Positions 22,833-31,427 of a stretch of 32,056 nucleotides of DNA are shown here, piece by piece. The DNA is from Sphingomonas abaci (lineage in GTDB: Bacteria > Pseudomonadota > Alphaproteobacteria > Sphingomonadales > Sphingomonadaceae): positions 1 to 32,056 of the forward strand of contig NZ_JACHNY010000017.1 of assembly GCF_014199625.1 (NCBI RefSeq), in the 5' to 3' direction. The translations under genes and the position numbers were made by a program. Position 1 is the first letter of the stretch; each line of letters begins with the position of its first letter. The notes beneath the pieces were generated by a model. The model ran no database searches and was not told the DNA's origin. It worked only from the letters and a program-made list of their open reading frames with translations.

Positions 22833-22979
22833 TCAAATCTGTGCCATTGGTGCTGACGGCGGACACGCGACCTTGGTGAGCTTCGAATCCGTGCCCGCGG
22901 ACTTGAACGCGAACGCGGCCCCGGCTGCCGCGGTGCTGGCGACGGCCGCTCCAACGAGCACCTTCTGCTTCGTGTCCAT
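22833..22979 (-). CDS. 48-aa microprotein with hydrophobic segment
   Basis: Too short for usual ORF cut-offs. Starts MDTKQKVLVGAAVASTAAAG and continues AAFAFKSAGTDSK. The Ala-rich stretch at about 8-25 could be a membrane helix or signal peptide. Its ATG overlaps the stop of the ABM gene as TGATG, and AGAGGGA lies 7 nt upstream, so it is probably translated by coupling. No family is recognised. Confidence 0.55.
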   Translation of the reverse strand: MDTKQKVLVGAAVASTAAAGAAFAFKSAGTDSKLTKVACPPSAPMAQI

Positions 22980-23653
22980 CAGACTGTCCCTCTCTCAAGG
23001 GGCCGCGCGACCGACGTGTTCCTGCTCGTCCTCTCCTCATCACCAGCGGATGCAATCTTGAACGCCAAGATTTGTGCGCGGTGGATCTGGGGAGGCTCGG
23101 CGAACAGCGAAGCAGCGCTTCCGGATAGCGCCGTGCCGATTTCGCCCGACAGATGCGTCTCGCGCCCTGCCTCGTCGGCGAAGGTATCGAGGATGGCGAA
23201 CCGAGTCTTTCCGAGACGCAGAGCGTACCACGACAGGGTGCCAGGCTCCCGCTCCACGGCCGATCGGGCTCCTTGGAGGAAGCGGGCAACCTCTTCCTCC
23301 GCACCGTCCCGTGCTTCAAGCGGAACATGCAGGGCCAAGCGCGGCAGGGCGTCCGCCGCCGGCACCTTGAGGGCGAGGATGTCGGCCGGCTCGATCTCCG
23401 GCAATCCGTTGAGGATGGTGAAGGTCTTCACGACCAGCGCCCGGCCGACCGTGCCGAACAGATGCTTCAGCCGGCCGGCATTGCCGGGGAAGGTATCGAA
23501 GATGGCGAAGTCGGCGGGGCCAAAGCGCAGCGCGTACCAGTGCCGCGTGTCCTGCTCATGCTCGACCGGCTCCAGCGCACCCCGGAGGAATTCAGCGGCA
23601 TCTTCCTGGTGGGTCGGCCCGGCTTCAATGCCTACGAACAGTGCCTTGTGCAT
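22979..23653 (-). CDS. Tandem ABM-domain (dimeric alpha/beta barrel) protein
   Basis: 224-aa protein made of two related antibiotic-biosynthesis-monooxygenase-like (ABM) halves. Equivalent motifs are HWYALRFG (38-45) and SWYALRLG (141-148), each followed by FAIFDTF or FAILDTF, and ending PADILALKV and RAQILAFKI, about 103 residues apart. Single-domain ABM proteins act as dimers; here one chain supplies both halves. They often act on quinones or as haem/aromatic mono-oxygenases, but no specific substrate can be inferred. AAGGAGAG precedes the ATG. It is coupled to the microprotein downstream. Confidence 0.82.
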   Translation of the reverse strand: MHKALFVGIEAGPTHQEDAAEFLRGALEPVEHEQDTRHWYALRFGPADFAIFDTFPGNAGRLKHLFGTVGRALVVKTFTILNGLPEIEPADILALKVPAADALPRLALHVPLEARDGAEEEVARFLQGARSAVEREPGTLSWYALRLGKTRFAILDTFADEAGRETHLSGEIGTALSGSAASLFAEPPQIHRAQILAFKIASAGDEERTSRNTSVARPLERGTV

Positions 23654-23740
23654 CTTTTCTCTCCTTGTTCCGATGGTAGCGCCTCGAGCTCCACGGAAGG
23701 CGTCCTGGGCCTAAATCATGGGAAGTTCGCGCGGCCGGGC

Positions 23741-23902
23741 GCCGACAGCCCGTTCGGCCAGGGCGACTTCCCCGGCCCGCGCACCCCTGGCGGGCGCGTG
23801 CTGGAGGAGATCGCGGCCAGCCACGGCACGACCGCACGCCAAGTGGCGCTTCGCTTCCTGGTGCGTCGGCCATCGCTGTTCGCTATGGTCAACGAGTCCT
23901 GA
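23741..23902 (+). pseudogene. Aldo/keto reductase C-terminal remnant
   Basis: 53 codons reading SPFGQGDFPGPR, then GGRVLEEIAASHGTTARQVA, then LRFLVRRPSLFAM, ending at TGA 23900-23902. This matches the C-terminal third of aldo/keto reductases (SPLGQG; IAxxHGxTxxQVALxxL). The catalytic Asp-Tyr-Lys-His part is absent and no start signal precedes it, so it is a truncated gene. The usual conserved residue after the last strand (IPKA) is altered to VNES. Confidence 0.65.
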
Positions 23903-23935
23903 CCCTAGGTCTGCCGACATACTTGGTCGCAAGCT

Positions 23936-23980
23936 GATCGACACCGCCGCTACACGTGCTCCAAAGCGGCGGTGTCGATC
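23936..23980. terminator. Perfect 16-bp inverted repeat between convergent gene ends
   Basis: GATCGACACCGCCGCT and AGCGGCGGTGTCGATC, with a 13-nt loop. It lies 39 nt beyond the stop of the minus-strand dehydrogenase and after the AKR remnant. Probably a bidirectional terminator. Confidence 0.7.
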
Positions 23981-24018
23981 GGCATCGATAAGCGTCCTGT
24001 TCCCGGTTATTCCGCCAA

Positions 24019-25194
24019 TCAACCGTGCGGGCGCATAACAACCTTGATCACACCTTCTTCCTTGTCGCGGAATTTAGCGTACATTTCTGGCGCGTCTTCA
24101 AGACTGGCCGGGTGGGTGATCACGAAGCTGGGGTCGATCGCGCCCGCGACGATTTTTTCCAGCAACGGTCTAGTATAGCGCTGCACGTGGGTTTGGCCGA
24201 GCTTGATCGTTAGTCCTTTGTTCATCGCTGCACCGATCGGAAGCTTGTCACCCATCCCGACGTAGACGCCGGGCACGGAGACCGTGCCGCCCTTGCGGCA
24301 GCTCATGATCGCCTGCCGCAGGACGTGGACGCGATCAGTGGCGAGCATCATGCTTGCCTTCACCTTGTCCATGACCGCGTTCGCCGCCCCGTGCGCGGCC
24401 GCCTCGCAGCCGACAGCATCGATGCAGCTGTCGGGGCCCCGGCCCTTGGTTCGCGCCTGCAGCTCGTCGTAGACATCGGTTTCGGCGAAGTTAATCGTCT
24501 CAGCGCCACCGGCCTCCGCCATGGCGAGTCGCTCGGGCACCTCGTCGATCGCGATCACGCGGCCGGCGCCCATCATCAGCGCGGAGCGGATGGCGAACTG
24601 GCCGACCGGACCGCAGCCCCAGATCGCGACGGTGTCGCCATGCTCGATCTGCGCATTCTCGGCGGCCATGTAGCCGGTCGGGAAGATATCCGATAGGAAG
24701 AGGGCCTGCTCGTCGGTAACGTTGTCGGGAATCTTGATCGGACCGACATCCGCCATCGGCACGCGGAGATACTCCGCCTGACCGCCGCAGTAGCCGCCCA
24801 GCATGTGGCTGAAGCCGAACAGCCCGGCGGGCGAATGGCCCATCGCCTTGGCGGCCATCTCGGCGTTCGGATTGGTCCGATCGCAGGCCGCAAACAGACC
24901 CTTCTTGCAGAACCAGCAATCGCCGCAGCTGATCGTGAACGGCACCACCACCCGGTCCCCGATCTTGAGGTTGGTGACCTCGGACCCGAGCGCCACGACC
25001 TCGCCCATGTTCTCGTGGCCGAGGATGTCGCCGGCCTCCATGGTGGGCTGGTAGCCATCCAGCAGGTGAAGGTCCGACCCGCAGATCGCGCAGGCGGTTA
25101 CTTTGATGATCGCATCGCGCGGGTGCTTGATCTCGGGATCCGCAACGGTGTCGACGCGGACATCGCCTTTACCGTGCCAGCATAGTGCGCGCAT
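24019..25194 (-). CDS. Zinc-dependent dehydrogenase, FDH-like
   Basis: 391-aa medium-chain dehydrogenase. The catalytic-zinc Cys38 lies in ACAICGSDLHLLDG, with GHEN following; the structural-zinc loop has CGDCWFCKKGLFAAC. The NAD site is IWGCGPVGQFAIRSA. The long insert GLFGFSHMLGGYCGGQAEYLRVPMAD and FLSDIFPTGYMAAE match the formaldehyde-dehydrogenase-like group, but these act on various alcohols and aldehydes, so the substrate is open. GAGGAAAC precedes the ATG at good spacing. It is the third dehydrogenase of this type in the window and lacks a FrmR-like site. Confidence 0.87.
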   Translation of the reverse strand: MRALCWHGKGDVRVDTVADPEIKHPRDAIIKVTACAICGSDLHLLDGYQPTMEAGDILGHENMGEVVALGSEVTNLKIGDRVVVPFTISCGDCWFCKKGLFAACDRTNPNAEMAAKAMGHSPAGLFGFSHMLGGYCGGQAEYLRVPMADVGPIKIPDNVTDEQALFLSDIFPTGYMAAENAQIEHGDTVAIWGCGPVGQFAIRSALMMGAGRVIAIDEVPERLAMAEAGGAETINFAETDVYDELQARTKGRGPDSCIDAVGCEAAAHGAANAVMDKVKASMMLATDRVHVLRQAIMSCRKGGTVSVPGVYVGMGDKLPIGAAMNKGLTIKLGQTHVQRYTRPLLEKIVAGAIDPSFVITHPASLEDAPEMYAKFRDKEEGVIKVVMRPHG

Positions 25195-25867
25195 GTCGTT
25201 TCCTCATCTGAGTGCATGTCCCTGTCGTCAGGGCCATGTCTATGACGCTCAACGCCTTGAGCCGCGGCATGGGTCCCTGTCCATTTGATTCGTTTACATC
25301 AACGAGCGGCCGTAAAACGGCCGTACGGCCAGCGGGTTGAACGCAGACGGCATGCCCGGCTTGAAAGCCAGCAAGATAATGAAGTGGGTCGCCCAGGCCG
25401 TGCAGCCGGCCGACACGATGGTGATAGGTTCTCACAGGCTGCGCGTCTTCCGCCCTGAGCGTATGGCATGGTCGGCCAGGGCAAAGGACGCATAGATTCC
25501 GCAGAGGCAAACCAGGCCGGCGAGCAGCACCAACCACAGATCGTGGTCGTGCCGGACGCAGTCGAAAACCTGTACGACCTGGGAGTACATCATGCTCGGC
25601 TAACGGCAAGGCGTTAAGACATCTCCAACCGGCTCATATCGGCTTTCCCTGGCTGTGATCCAGGACCAAGGAAGCCGCAGTCGGGTTCCGCGCAGCCATG
25701 AACACTTACGTTGCCGAGCCCGCGCCTGTCGTCCGAACCGGCGACCATGCTCGACTGACATAACTTGATTTCGGTCCTCCGGGTCGGTTCCCAGTCGCTA
25801 CAAAGATTTATGCCTCGCATCGCCGTGGCGCTGGTGGCATTAAGGGCATGATCGGAGGATTACGTCC
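25195..25867. other. Region between zinc dehydrogenase and katE
   Basis: 673 nt holding the broken MHYT-domain gene (25294-25593) and the katE leader. Between 25594 and 25867 no convincing gene or hairpin was found; a minus-strand ORF at 25614-25820 has no family resemblance. The katE promoter must lie here, but I could not assign clear -35/-10 boxes. Confidence 0.5.
25294..25593 (-). pseudogene. Truncated MHYT-domain protein with internal stop
   Basis: One frame of 100 codons, starting MMYSQVVQVFDCVRHDHDLW, broken by TGA at codon 54 (25432-25434) and resuming with VSAGCTAWATHFIILLAFKP up to TAA. LAGLVCLCGIYASFALAD and the WATHFIILLAF/GMPSAFNPL motif are features of the membrane MHYT sensor domain found in cyclic-di-GMP signalling proteins. 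The remaining helices and any output domain are lost. Read with the stop ignored, the frame is continuous, so this is a nonsense or small deletion plus a truncation. Confidence 0.7.
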
Positions 25868-28036
25868 ATGGCACGCAAGAGCATCAAAAGCGACGCGGTG
25901 AAACTCAAGGGCGAGACGGCCAAGAAGGCACCGCCGCTGCCGGCGGGTGCCGACCAGCCGACGAACTATGCCGAGCAGCAGGGCCATGGCGGCGAAACCC
26001 GCCAGACGACCTCGGACGCGGCACTTACCATGACCACGCAGCAGGGCATCCCGATCGCGGACGCCCAGAACAGTCTCAAGGCGGGTCTGCGGGGCCCCAC
26101 GCTGCTCGAGGACTTCATCCTCCGCGAAAAGATCTTCCATTTCGATCACGAGCGCATCCCGGAGCGCGTCGTCCACGCACGCGGCTATGGCGCGCACGGC
26201 GTGTTCGAGCTGACCGACAGTCTGGCCGACTACACCCGCGCCGACGTGCTGAGCACGGTCGGGCAGCAGACGGAGGTGTTCGTCCGCTTCTCAACGGTAG
26301 CGGGCAACAAGGGCTCGCGCGATCTGGCGCGCGACGTGCGCGGCTTCGCCGTCAAGATGTACACGAAGCAGGGCAACTGGGACATCGTCGGCAACAACAT
26401 CCCGGTGTTCTTCATCCAGGATGCCATCAAGTTCCCCGATCTGGTCCATGCGGCTAAGCAGGAGCCCGACCGGGCGTTCCCCCAGGCGCAAACCGCACAC
26501 GACAATTTCTGGGATTTCGCCAGCCTCACCCCGGAAGCCTGGCACATGATCATGTGGATCATGTCCGATCGCACGATCCCCCGCTCCTTCCGCACGATGG
26601 AGGGCTTCGGCGTCCACAGCTTCCGCCTGGTGAACGCGGAAGGCAGGTCGACCTTCGTCAAGTTCCACTGGAAGCCGCGCCAGGGGCTCCAGTCGGTGCT
26701 GTGGAACGAAGCGGTCAAGATCAGCGGCGCCGATCCCGACTATCATCGCCGCGATCTCTGGGAGGCGATCGAGAGCGGTGACTTCCCGCAATGGGATCTC
26801 GGCGTCCAGCTGTTCGATCAGGAAACCGCCGACAAGCTTCCCTTCGACCATCTCGACTCGACCAAGCTCATCCCCGAGGAGGACGTGCCGGTCCGCATCG
26901 TCGGTACGCTCACGCTTAATCGCAACGTCGACAACTTCTTCGCCGAAACCGAGCAGGTCGCCTACTGCACGCAGAACATCGTGCCGGGCATCGACTTCAG
27001 TGACGACCCGCTGCTGCACGGCCGCAACTTCTCCTATCTCGATACCCAGCTGAAGCGGCTCGGCAGCCCGAACTTCACCCACCTGCCGATCAATGCCCCG
27101 CGCTGTCCGGTGATGAACTTCCAGCAGGACGGCCACATGGCGATGCGCAATCCGAAGGGGCGCGTGAACTATGAGCCGAACAGCTGGGGCGCGGAAGGCG
27201 GTCCGCGCGAGAACGCGGAGATCGGCTTCACCAGCTTCCCCGCCGAGGTTCAGGGGACTAAGCAGCGGGTTCGGTCCGAAACCTTTGCCGATCATTACAG
27301 CCAGGCGCGGCAGTTCTATCTCAGCCAGCAGCCGATCGAGCAGAAGCACATCGGCGACGCGCTGGTGTTCGAGCTGTCGAAGGTAGATCGTGTCGACATC
27401 CGGGCCCGGGCGGTCAGCCACCTGCGCAACATCGACGAGGATCTCGCCGCTACCGTTGCGGACGGGCTCGGCCTTGACCTGCCGGACGCCGCCAAGGCGG
27501 CCAAGCCGACGCTAGACCTGCCGACATCGTCGGCGCTCTCGATCGTCGCCAACGGCCCGGCGAATTTCGCCGGGCGAAAGATGGGCCTGCTGCTGACCGA
27601 TGGGTCGAGCGCCGAGCTGTTCAATGCGCTGACGAAGGCGCTGGAAGCCGAAGGCGCGGTCTGGGAGGTGGTCGCGCCGAAGATCGGCGGGGTCACGCTC
27701 GACGACGGCACCAAGGTCGCGGCCAAGCAGAAGATCGACGGCGGACCTTCGGTCCTGTTCGATGCCGTCGCGGTGCTCCCGTCCGAGGAGGGGGTTGCGA
27801 TGCTCGCCAAGGATGCGGCCTCCAAGGACTTCGTGGCGGACGCGTTCGGCCACTGCAAGTTCATCGGCTACACCGATGCAGCCGCCACGTTGTTCGACGC
27901 TTCTCGGGTGCCGGAGCTTGACGATGGCTTCGTAGCCCTAAGCAAGAGCAAGGACGTCAAGGCGTTCGTCACGACCTGTCGTGACCTCAGGTTCTGGGCT
28001 CGGGAGATGAAGGTCGATCTCGACGCGGCGGCCTGA
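25868..28036 (+). CDS. katE: Large-subunit catalase (HPII type)
   Basis: 722-aa clade 2 haem catalase that breaks down hydrogen peroxide. The catalytic His103 is in VVHARGYGAHG and the Asn in DIVGNNIPVFF; the haem-ligating Tyr is in RNFSYLDTQLKRLG. A C-terminal flavodoxin/GATase-like domain from about residue 565 (FAGRKMGLLLTDG) is diagnostic of the large-subunit HPII type. A Lys/Ala-rich N-terminal extension of about 65 residues precedes the core. GGAGG lies 9 nt before the ATG. It is monocistronic, followed by a terminator. It complements the encapsulated peroxidase in peroxide defence. Confidence 0.97.
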   Translation: MARKSIKSDAVKLKGETAKKAPPLPAGADQPTNYAEQQGHGGETRQTTSDAALTMTTQQGIPIADAQNSLKAGLRGPTLLEDFILREKIFHFDHERIPERVVHARGYGAHGVFELTDSLADYTRADVLSTVGQQTEVFVRFSTVAGNKGSRDLARDVRGFAVKMYTKQGNWDIVGNNIPVFFIQDAIKFPDLVHAAKQEPDRAFPQAQTAHDNFWDFASLTPEAWHMIMWIMSDRTIPRSFRTMEGFGVHSFRLVNAEGRSTFVKFHWKPRQGLQSVLWNEAVKISGADPDYHRRDLWEAIESGDFPQWDLGVQLFDQETADKLPFDHLDSTKLIPEEDVPVRIVGTLTLNRNVDNFFAETEQVAYCTQNIVPGIDFSDDPLLHGRNFSYLDTQLKRLGSPNFTHLPINAPRCPVMNFQQDGHMAMRNPKGRVNYEPNSWGAEGGPRENAEIGFTSFPAEVQGTKQRVRSETFADHYSQARQFYLSQQPIEQKHIGDALVFELSKVDRVDIRARAVSHLRNIDEDLAATVADGLGLDLPDAAKAAKPTLDLPTSSALSIVANGPANFAGRKMGLLLTDGSSAELFNALTKALEAEGAVWEVVAPKIGGVTLDDGTKVAAKQKIDGGPSVLFDAVAVLPSEEGVAMLAKDAASKDFVADAFGHCKFIGYTDAAATLFDASRVPELDDGFVALSKSKDVKAFVTTCRDLRFWAREMKVDLDAAA

Positions 28037-28047
28037 CGACCCTGGCG

Positions 28048-28076
28048 GGAGCGGCAGGTGGACGTCCTGCCGCTCC
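28048..28076 (+). terminator. katE terminator hairpin
   Basis: Perfect 11-bp stem GGAGCGGCAGG/CCTGCCGCTCC with a 7-nt loop, 11 nt after the katE stop. It also faces the end of the convergent methyltransferase gene. Confidence 0.7.
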
Positions 28077-28131
28077 ACTTAACGGCAAGCCTCATATCGC
28101 ACGGACGTGGGACGTGCTGCCTCGCTCGCGT

Positions 28132-28728
28132 TCAAGGGGATCGGGGCACACCGTCGGCGCGGGCCGCGGTGACGACCCAGCGGCGGGTGCGGCGCACGGT
28201 GCGAACCGTCCAACGACGCCCGGTCTCTGCGAGGAACCGGGCGTGGATTCCTGCCGCGTGCTGGGCGAAGTCGTAGTAGTCGATCCTGTGGTGCGCGAGC
28301 ACGATGGTGCCGTCTCCCCGCAGGCGAGCGGCCATCTCACGCGCAACCCGGGCCATCTCTCGCGCTGAGAGGTAATACAGGATCTCGGCGATCACGATCA
28401 CGTCATAGACGAGACGTGGCGGTCGACCGGGGAGCACGAGCAGCGATGCGCACGCACGAGGCCAGGCCGCGACGGCGCGTGCCGTCAGGTCGACCCCCTC
28501 CCTCGTGCCCTCGGTCGCATCGAGGCACAACGCCATCCTCGCGATCGCGGCACTGTTGGATCCGTTGCCGCTGGCCAGCTCCAGCACCCGTCCGACCGGT
28601 CGGTGACCTATCGCGTGCAGGATCGCGGCACGCTTCACCGCCTCGTCACGGGCGGTGAAGGTGCGCCAGGGATCGTCGTCGCCGGCGAACTTGGCGGCGA
28701 ACCCGGCAAGATCGATCGGGCTCGTCAC
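28132..28728 (-). CDS. SAM-dependent methyltransferase (NodS-like)
   Basis: 198-aa class I methyltransferase. The SAM-binding loop is RVLELASGNGSNSA near residues 47-60, then an acidic strand end (LDATEG), with YDVIVIAEILYYLS as motif II. This pattern is seen in the NodS family of small methyltransferases acting on amines and sugars. The start is GTG at 28728, overlapping the PIG-L stop as GTGA. It is the last gene of a four-gene operon, so it may methylate the amine exposed by the deacetylase upstream (inference). Confidence 0.83.
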   Translation of the reverse strand: MTSPIDLAGFAAKFAGDDDPWRTFTARDEAVKRAAILHAIGHRPVGRVLELASGNGSNSAAIARMALCLDATEGTREGVDLTARAVAAWPRACASLLVLPGRPPRLVYDVIVIAEILYYLSAREMARVAREMAARLRGDGTIVLAHHRIDYYDFAQHAAGIHARFLAETGRRWTVRTVRRTRRWVVTAARADGVPRSP

Positions 28729-29378
28729 TTCGAACCCGGCCGGTAGCGCTCGACCGGACGAGCAAAGGCCGCAAGCTCGTGTCTCGCGATCGTGAAGCCT
28801 GCTGGATCATCGGAAACGGCGCCGAGCTGCGTCCGGTAGACGCGGATCAGCGACCGCTTAACCGGAACTCCTCCGGGCACAGCGATGCGCCATGCCGGTC
28901 CGGACCTGTCCGGGCGAGGCGGCCACACGCGGTAGGTCAGCCGACCGGCGCCACCCGGGCATCGGGCGACGGCCGCTGCTACGGCGCGGTGATCGGGATG
29001 GTCGTCATCGCAGGCCGGTCCGACGATGAGATCGAGATCCCGGCATCGTGCGACCTGGCGGCGCAGCGCGCGATAACAGCGTCCCGGGATCGAGGGCAAC
29101 TGGCCATCGGGCAAATTGAGGAACGAGACGTCGCCAGCAACGATGCCGAGACGACGTAGCGCATGAAGGCTCTCACGCTGGCGCGCCGCGACCAGTCGCG
29201 CTCTCGGCCATTGTCGGCTGCCCCGGTGAGACGCGGCACCATCGGTCACGACCGCAACCCGGACCCGAGCTCCATGGCGGCGAAGCCGCGCAATGAGGCC
29301 TGCCGCGCCGATGACCTCGTCATCCGGGTGCGGGGCGATCACCAGCGCGACACGTACGTTTCGCAGCGGGATCCTCAC
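28725..29378 (-). CDS. PIG-L family deacetylase
   Basis: 217-aa zinc-dependent deacetylase of the PIG-L/LmbE family, which removes N-acetyl groups from sugar or small-molecule substrates. The metal/catalytic motif APHPDDE is at 15-21, with the second His motif in DDDHPDHRAV. Start is GTG at 29378, overlapping the preceding gene's stop as GTGA. The gene lies between the acyl-CoA-dehydrogenase-like and methyltransferase genes, suggesting an N-acetylated intermediate in an unknown pathway. Confidence 0.9.
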   Translation of the reverse strand: MRIPLRNVRVALVIAPHPDDEVIGAAGLIARLRRHGARVRVAVVTDGAASHRGSRQWPRARLVAARQRESLHALRRLGIVAGDVSFLNLPDGQLPSIPGRCYRALRRQVARCRDLDLIVGPACDDDHPDHRAVAAAVARCPGGAGRLTYRVWPPRPDRSGPAWRIAVPGGVPVKRSLIRVYRTQLGAVSDDPAGFTIARHELAAFARPVERYRPGSK

Positions 29379-30361
29379 AGAATGGGGTCGAGGATGTGCT
29401 CGGCGACAGCCTGGCCGACGCGAAAGCGATGCGCGTCGGGCGCAGGCTGGCGCAGGTACACCATGAGATCGGCGATCTTTGCCGCCAGCGGATGCGATAG
29501 GAACAATCCCTGCAGCCCCACCGCCTCCTGCGCGATCGTCAGGGCGCGCTCGGCAGAGCCGGCGATCGATAGCCGCGCAGCGGACACCCGGGCGAGGCGT
29601 TCCGCATCCGTCCCGCTGAACCAGGCGCCCGCCGTGTCGCGGATGCTCGCCGCTGCACCCTGGGCAAGCAGGAACAGGTCGGCGAGGCGCGATGCCTGGA
29701 ACGGATCGGAAGCGCGCTCGTGGGTGGTCAGGTGGTCACGCACTGCATCGAGCAGGCCGGCGATGCCCCCGGCATGAACCGCGGCGAAGCGCAGCGCGCC
29801 TCCGCTGAAGAACGGCTCCCGCGCATAGCTGCCGGGCTCGCCGATACGGCCGTCTTCACGGATCACAGAGCCGGACCAGCGCACCAGATGTGTCTCCGAG
29901 CGCTGCATGCCGATCGTCTGCCACCACTCCCGATCGATGGCAGGCGGATCGGCATCCAGGTCGAGCAGGAGCAGCTGCGGCCCGCGTTCGCTATCCGCGG
30001 TTACCAGCGCGTGAGTCAGTATCCCCGCCCCCGATGCATAGCCCTTGCCGCCGGTCAGCCGTCCGCCGGTAAGCACCAGCGACTCACCCGGCAGGCCCGC
30101 ATTCCACACACCCAGCATCGCTCCCGCAGCGATCCGCGCCCGCAACGCAGCGACCTGGGACGACGTGCCGTATCGAAACACGATTTGCACCGCATCGACA
30201 TGCCCCTCCAGCAGGCGCCCGATGGGGAGATCCCGGCGTCCCGCAGCGTAAAGAGGGCGGAGCAGGTCCAGATATGCCTCGGGCGTCGTCGGATCGCCGG
30301 CGGGGTCGGTCACCCACCCTGCCGCGACGATCGCATGGCGCAGAGCTTTGGTCGTCGTCAT
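29375..30361 (-). CDS. Acyl-CoA-dehydrogenase-like flavoprotein
   Basis: 328-aa protein with the acyl-CoA dehydrogenase fold. The middle beta domain is seen as AGAMLGVWNAGLPGES and LTGGKGYASGAG, and the C-terminal helical bundle by VSAARLSIAGSAERALTIAQ and EAVGLQGLFLSHPLAAKIAD. It is short for the family (usually near 380 aa) and the conserved catalytic Glu is not obvious, so it may catalyse a different reaction. I start at 30361 rather than 30376 because this ATG overlaps the glycosyltransferase stop as ATGA. It is gene 2 of the four-gene operon. Confidence 0.78.
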   Translation of the reverse strand: MTTTKALRHAIVAAGWVTDPAGDPTTPEAYLDLLRPLYAAGRRDLPIGRLLEGHVDAVQIVFRYGTSSQVAALRARIAAGAMLGVWNAGLPGESLVLTGGRLTGGKGYASGAGILTHALVTADSERGPQLLLLDLDADPPAIDREWWQTIGMQRSETHLVRWSGSVIREDGRIGEPGSYAREPFFSGGALRFAAVHAGGIAGLLDAVRDHLTTHERASDPFQASRLADLFLLAQGAAASIRDTAGAWFSGTDAERLARVSAARLSIAGSAERALTIAQEAVGLQGLFLSHPLAAKIADLMVYLRQPAPDAHRFRVGQAVAEHILDPIL

Positions 30362-31398
30362 ACCGCCTGCTCGCAAAGCTGGTGCTCGAGCGTTGCCAGG
30401 GCATGCTCGGCCTCGGCGAGGGTGACGTCGGGTATATCGGGCAGCGCCGGCACGACACGCATGGCGAACGCCTCTGCGTTGGGGCAGTCGCGCGCGACGC
30501 CGATCACATGGTCACCGGTCAATCCGATACGGTCGCCGAAGCGAGCTGCGACAAAGGAATCGGGGAGCCCGGCCCAAATGCGGCGCGCCTCCGCCTGCTG
30601 TCGGTATTGCCATGCCGCCCCTCGGGGATGCGGCATTGAGGGTGCCCCGTGATGGTCGATGGCAGTGAGCGCAGCCGCCATGCCGCCCGGCGCCCGGCCG
30701 AGCCTCCGTGAGGAGGTCGCAACCACCATGCCGGGATCGCGGCGCACGCGAAACCCGGCGCGCCCGGCATCGTCGAGCAGGGCGGCGTCCTCGCCGCATG
30801 GCACCGGCTGGAAGCCACCCAGCGCCTGATAGGCTCCGGGTCGGAAGGCCATGTTGGCGCCTCCCGAGCAGTGGGAGCCGGTCGGACTGTCCCACGGAAC
30901 GGGGTCGACCGATCGTCGGTAGGCGTGAAGCCGATCGAGGTAGCGCTCGACCCTCCCCTGCACCGGATCCCGCTCCGCTGCGATCCGGACGATTCGCCCG
31001 GCGACAAGGTCGGCCGAGGCCAGGCCCTGCAGTGCCGCCCTGACCCAATCGGCACGGGGCTGGCTGTCGGCGTCGGTCGTCAGGAGAATACCGTGGGGCG
31101 TGCTCGCCGCATGATGCAGGCCGAGGGCGATGGCGGCCCGGCGTGCACGACCGGCATTGGCATCAGGGGACGGGTCTCCCTGAGCCACCGTGAACGGAAG
31201 GGCCATGCGACCAGCATGCTCGAGTATTACCTGCTCGCTCGCATCCGAGCAATTATCAAGGAGGAAGAACACGGCAGCCTCGACGTCGCCCAGGTCCAGT
31301 CGCTCGATCGCCTCCAGCAACTTCGGTAACGCAGTCTCCTCGTTGCGGACCGGAACACAGATCGCAGCTGACACAGGTCGCAACGGCACCCCCACCAT
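30358..31398 (-). CDS. Family 2 glycosyltransferase
   Basis: 346-aa GT-A fold glycosyltransferase. It opens with SAAICVPVRNEETALPKLLE, has the metal-binding TTDADSQP DxD-type motif, GGANMAFR and GEDAALLDDAGRAG, the acceptor/catalytic region of family 2. It would transfer a sugar from a nucleotide donor, in the cytoplasm or at the membrane. I start at ATG 31398; the frame runs upstream to 31626, but that part is low in protein-like character and overlaps a gene remnant. No clear RBS was seen. First gene of the operon and probably drives synthesis of the unknown product. Confidence 0.82.
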   Translation of the reverse strand: MVGVPLRPVSAAICVPVRNEETALPKLLEAIERLDLGDVEAAVFFLLDNCSDASEQVILEHAGRMALPFTVAQGDPSPDANAGRARRAAIALGLHHAASTPHGILLTTDADSQPRADWVRAALQGLASADLVAGRIVRIAAERDPVQGRVERYLDRLHAYRRSVDPVPWDSPTGSHCSGGANMAFRPGAYQALGGFQPVPCGEDAALLDDAGRAGFRVRRDPGMVVATSSRRLGRAPGGMAAALTAIDHHGAPSMPHPRGAAWQYRQQAEARRIWAGLPDSFVAARFGDRIGLTGDHVIGVARDCPNAEAFAMRVVPALPDIPDVTLAEAEHALATLEHQLCEQAV

Positions 31399-31427
31399 CG
31401 GTTTCGCAGGACCGGCGACCCTGCCTT

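Larger units (their letters stand above)
23654..24018. other. Region with gene remnant and hairpin
   Basis: 365 nt between the ABM gene and the zinc dehydrogenase gene. It holds an aldo/keto reductase 3' remnant (23741-23902) and a perfect 16-bp inverted repeat (23936-23980). Nothing else is supported. Confidence 0.6.

Noticed and set aside
25614..25820. 68-codon minus-strand ORF upstream of katE
   Set aside because: No RBS or family resemblance; likely chance.
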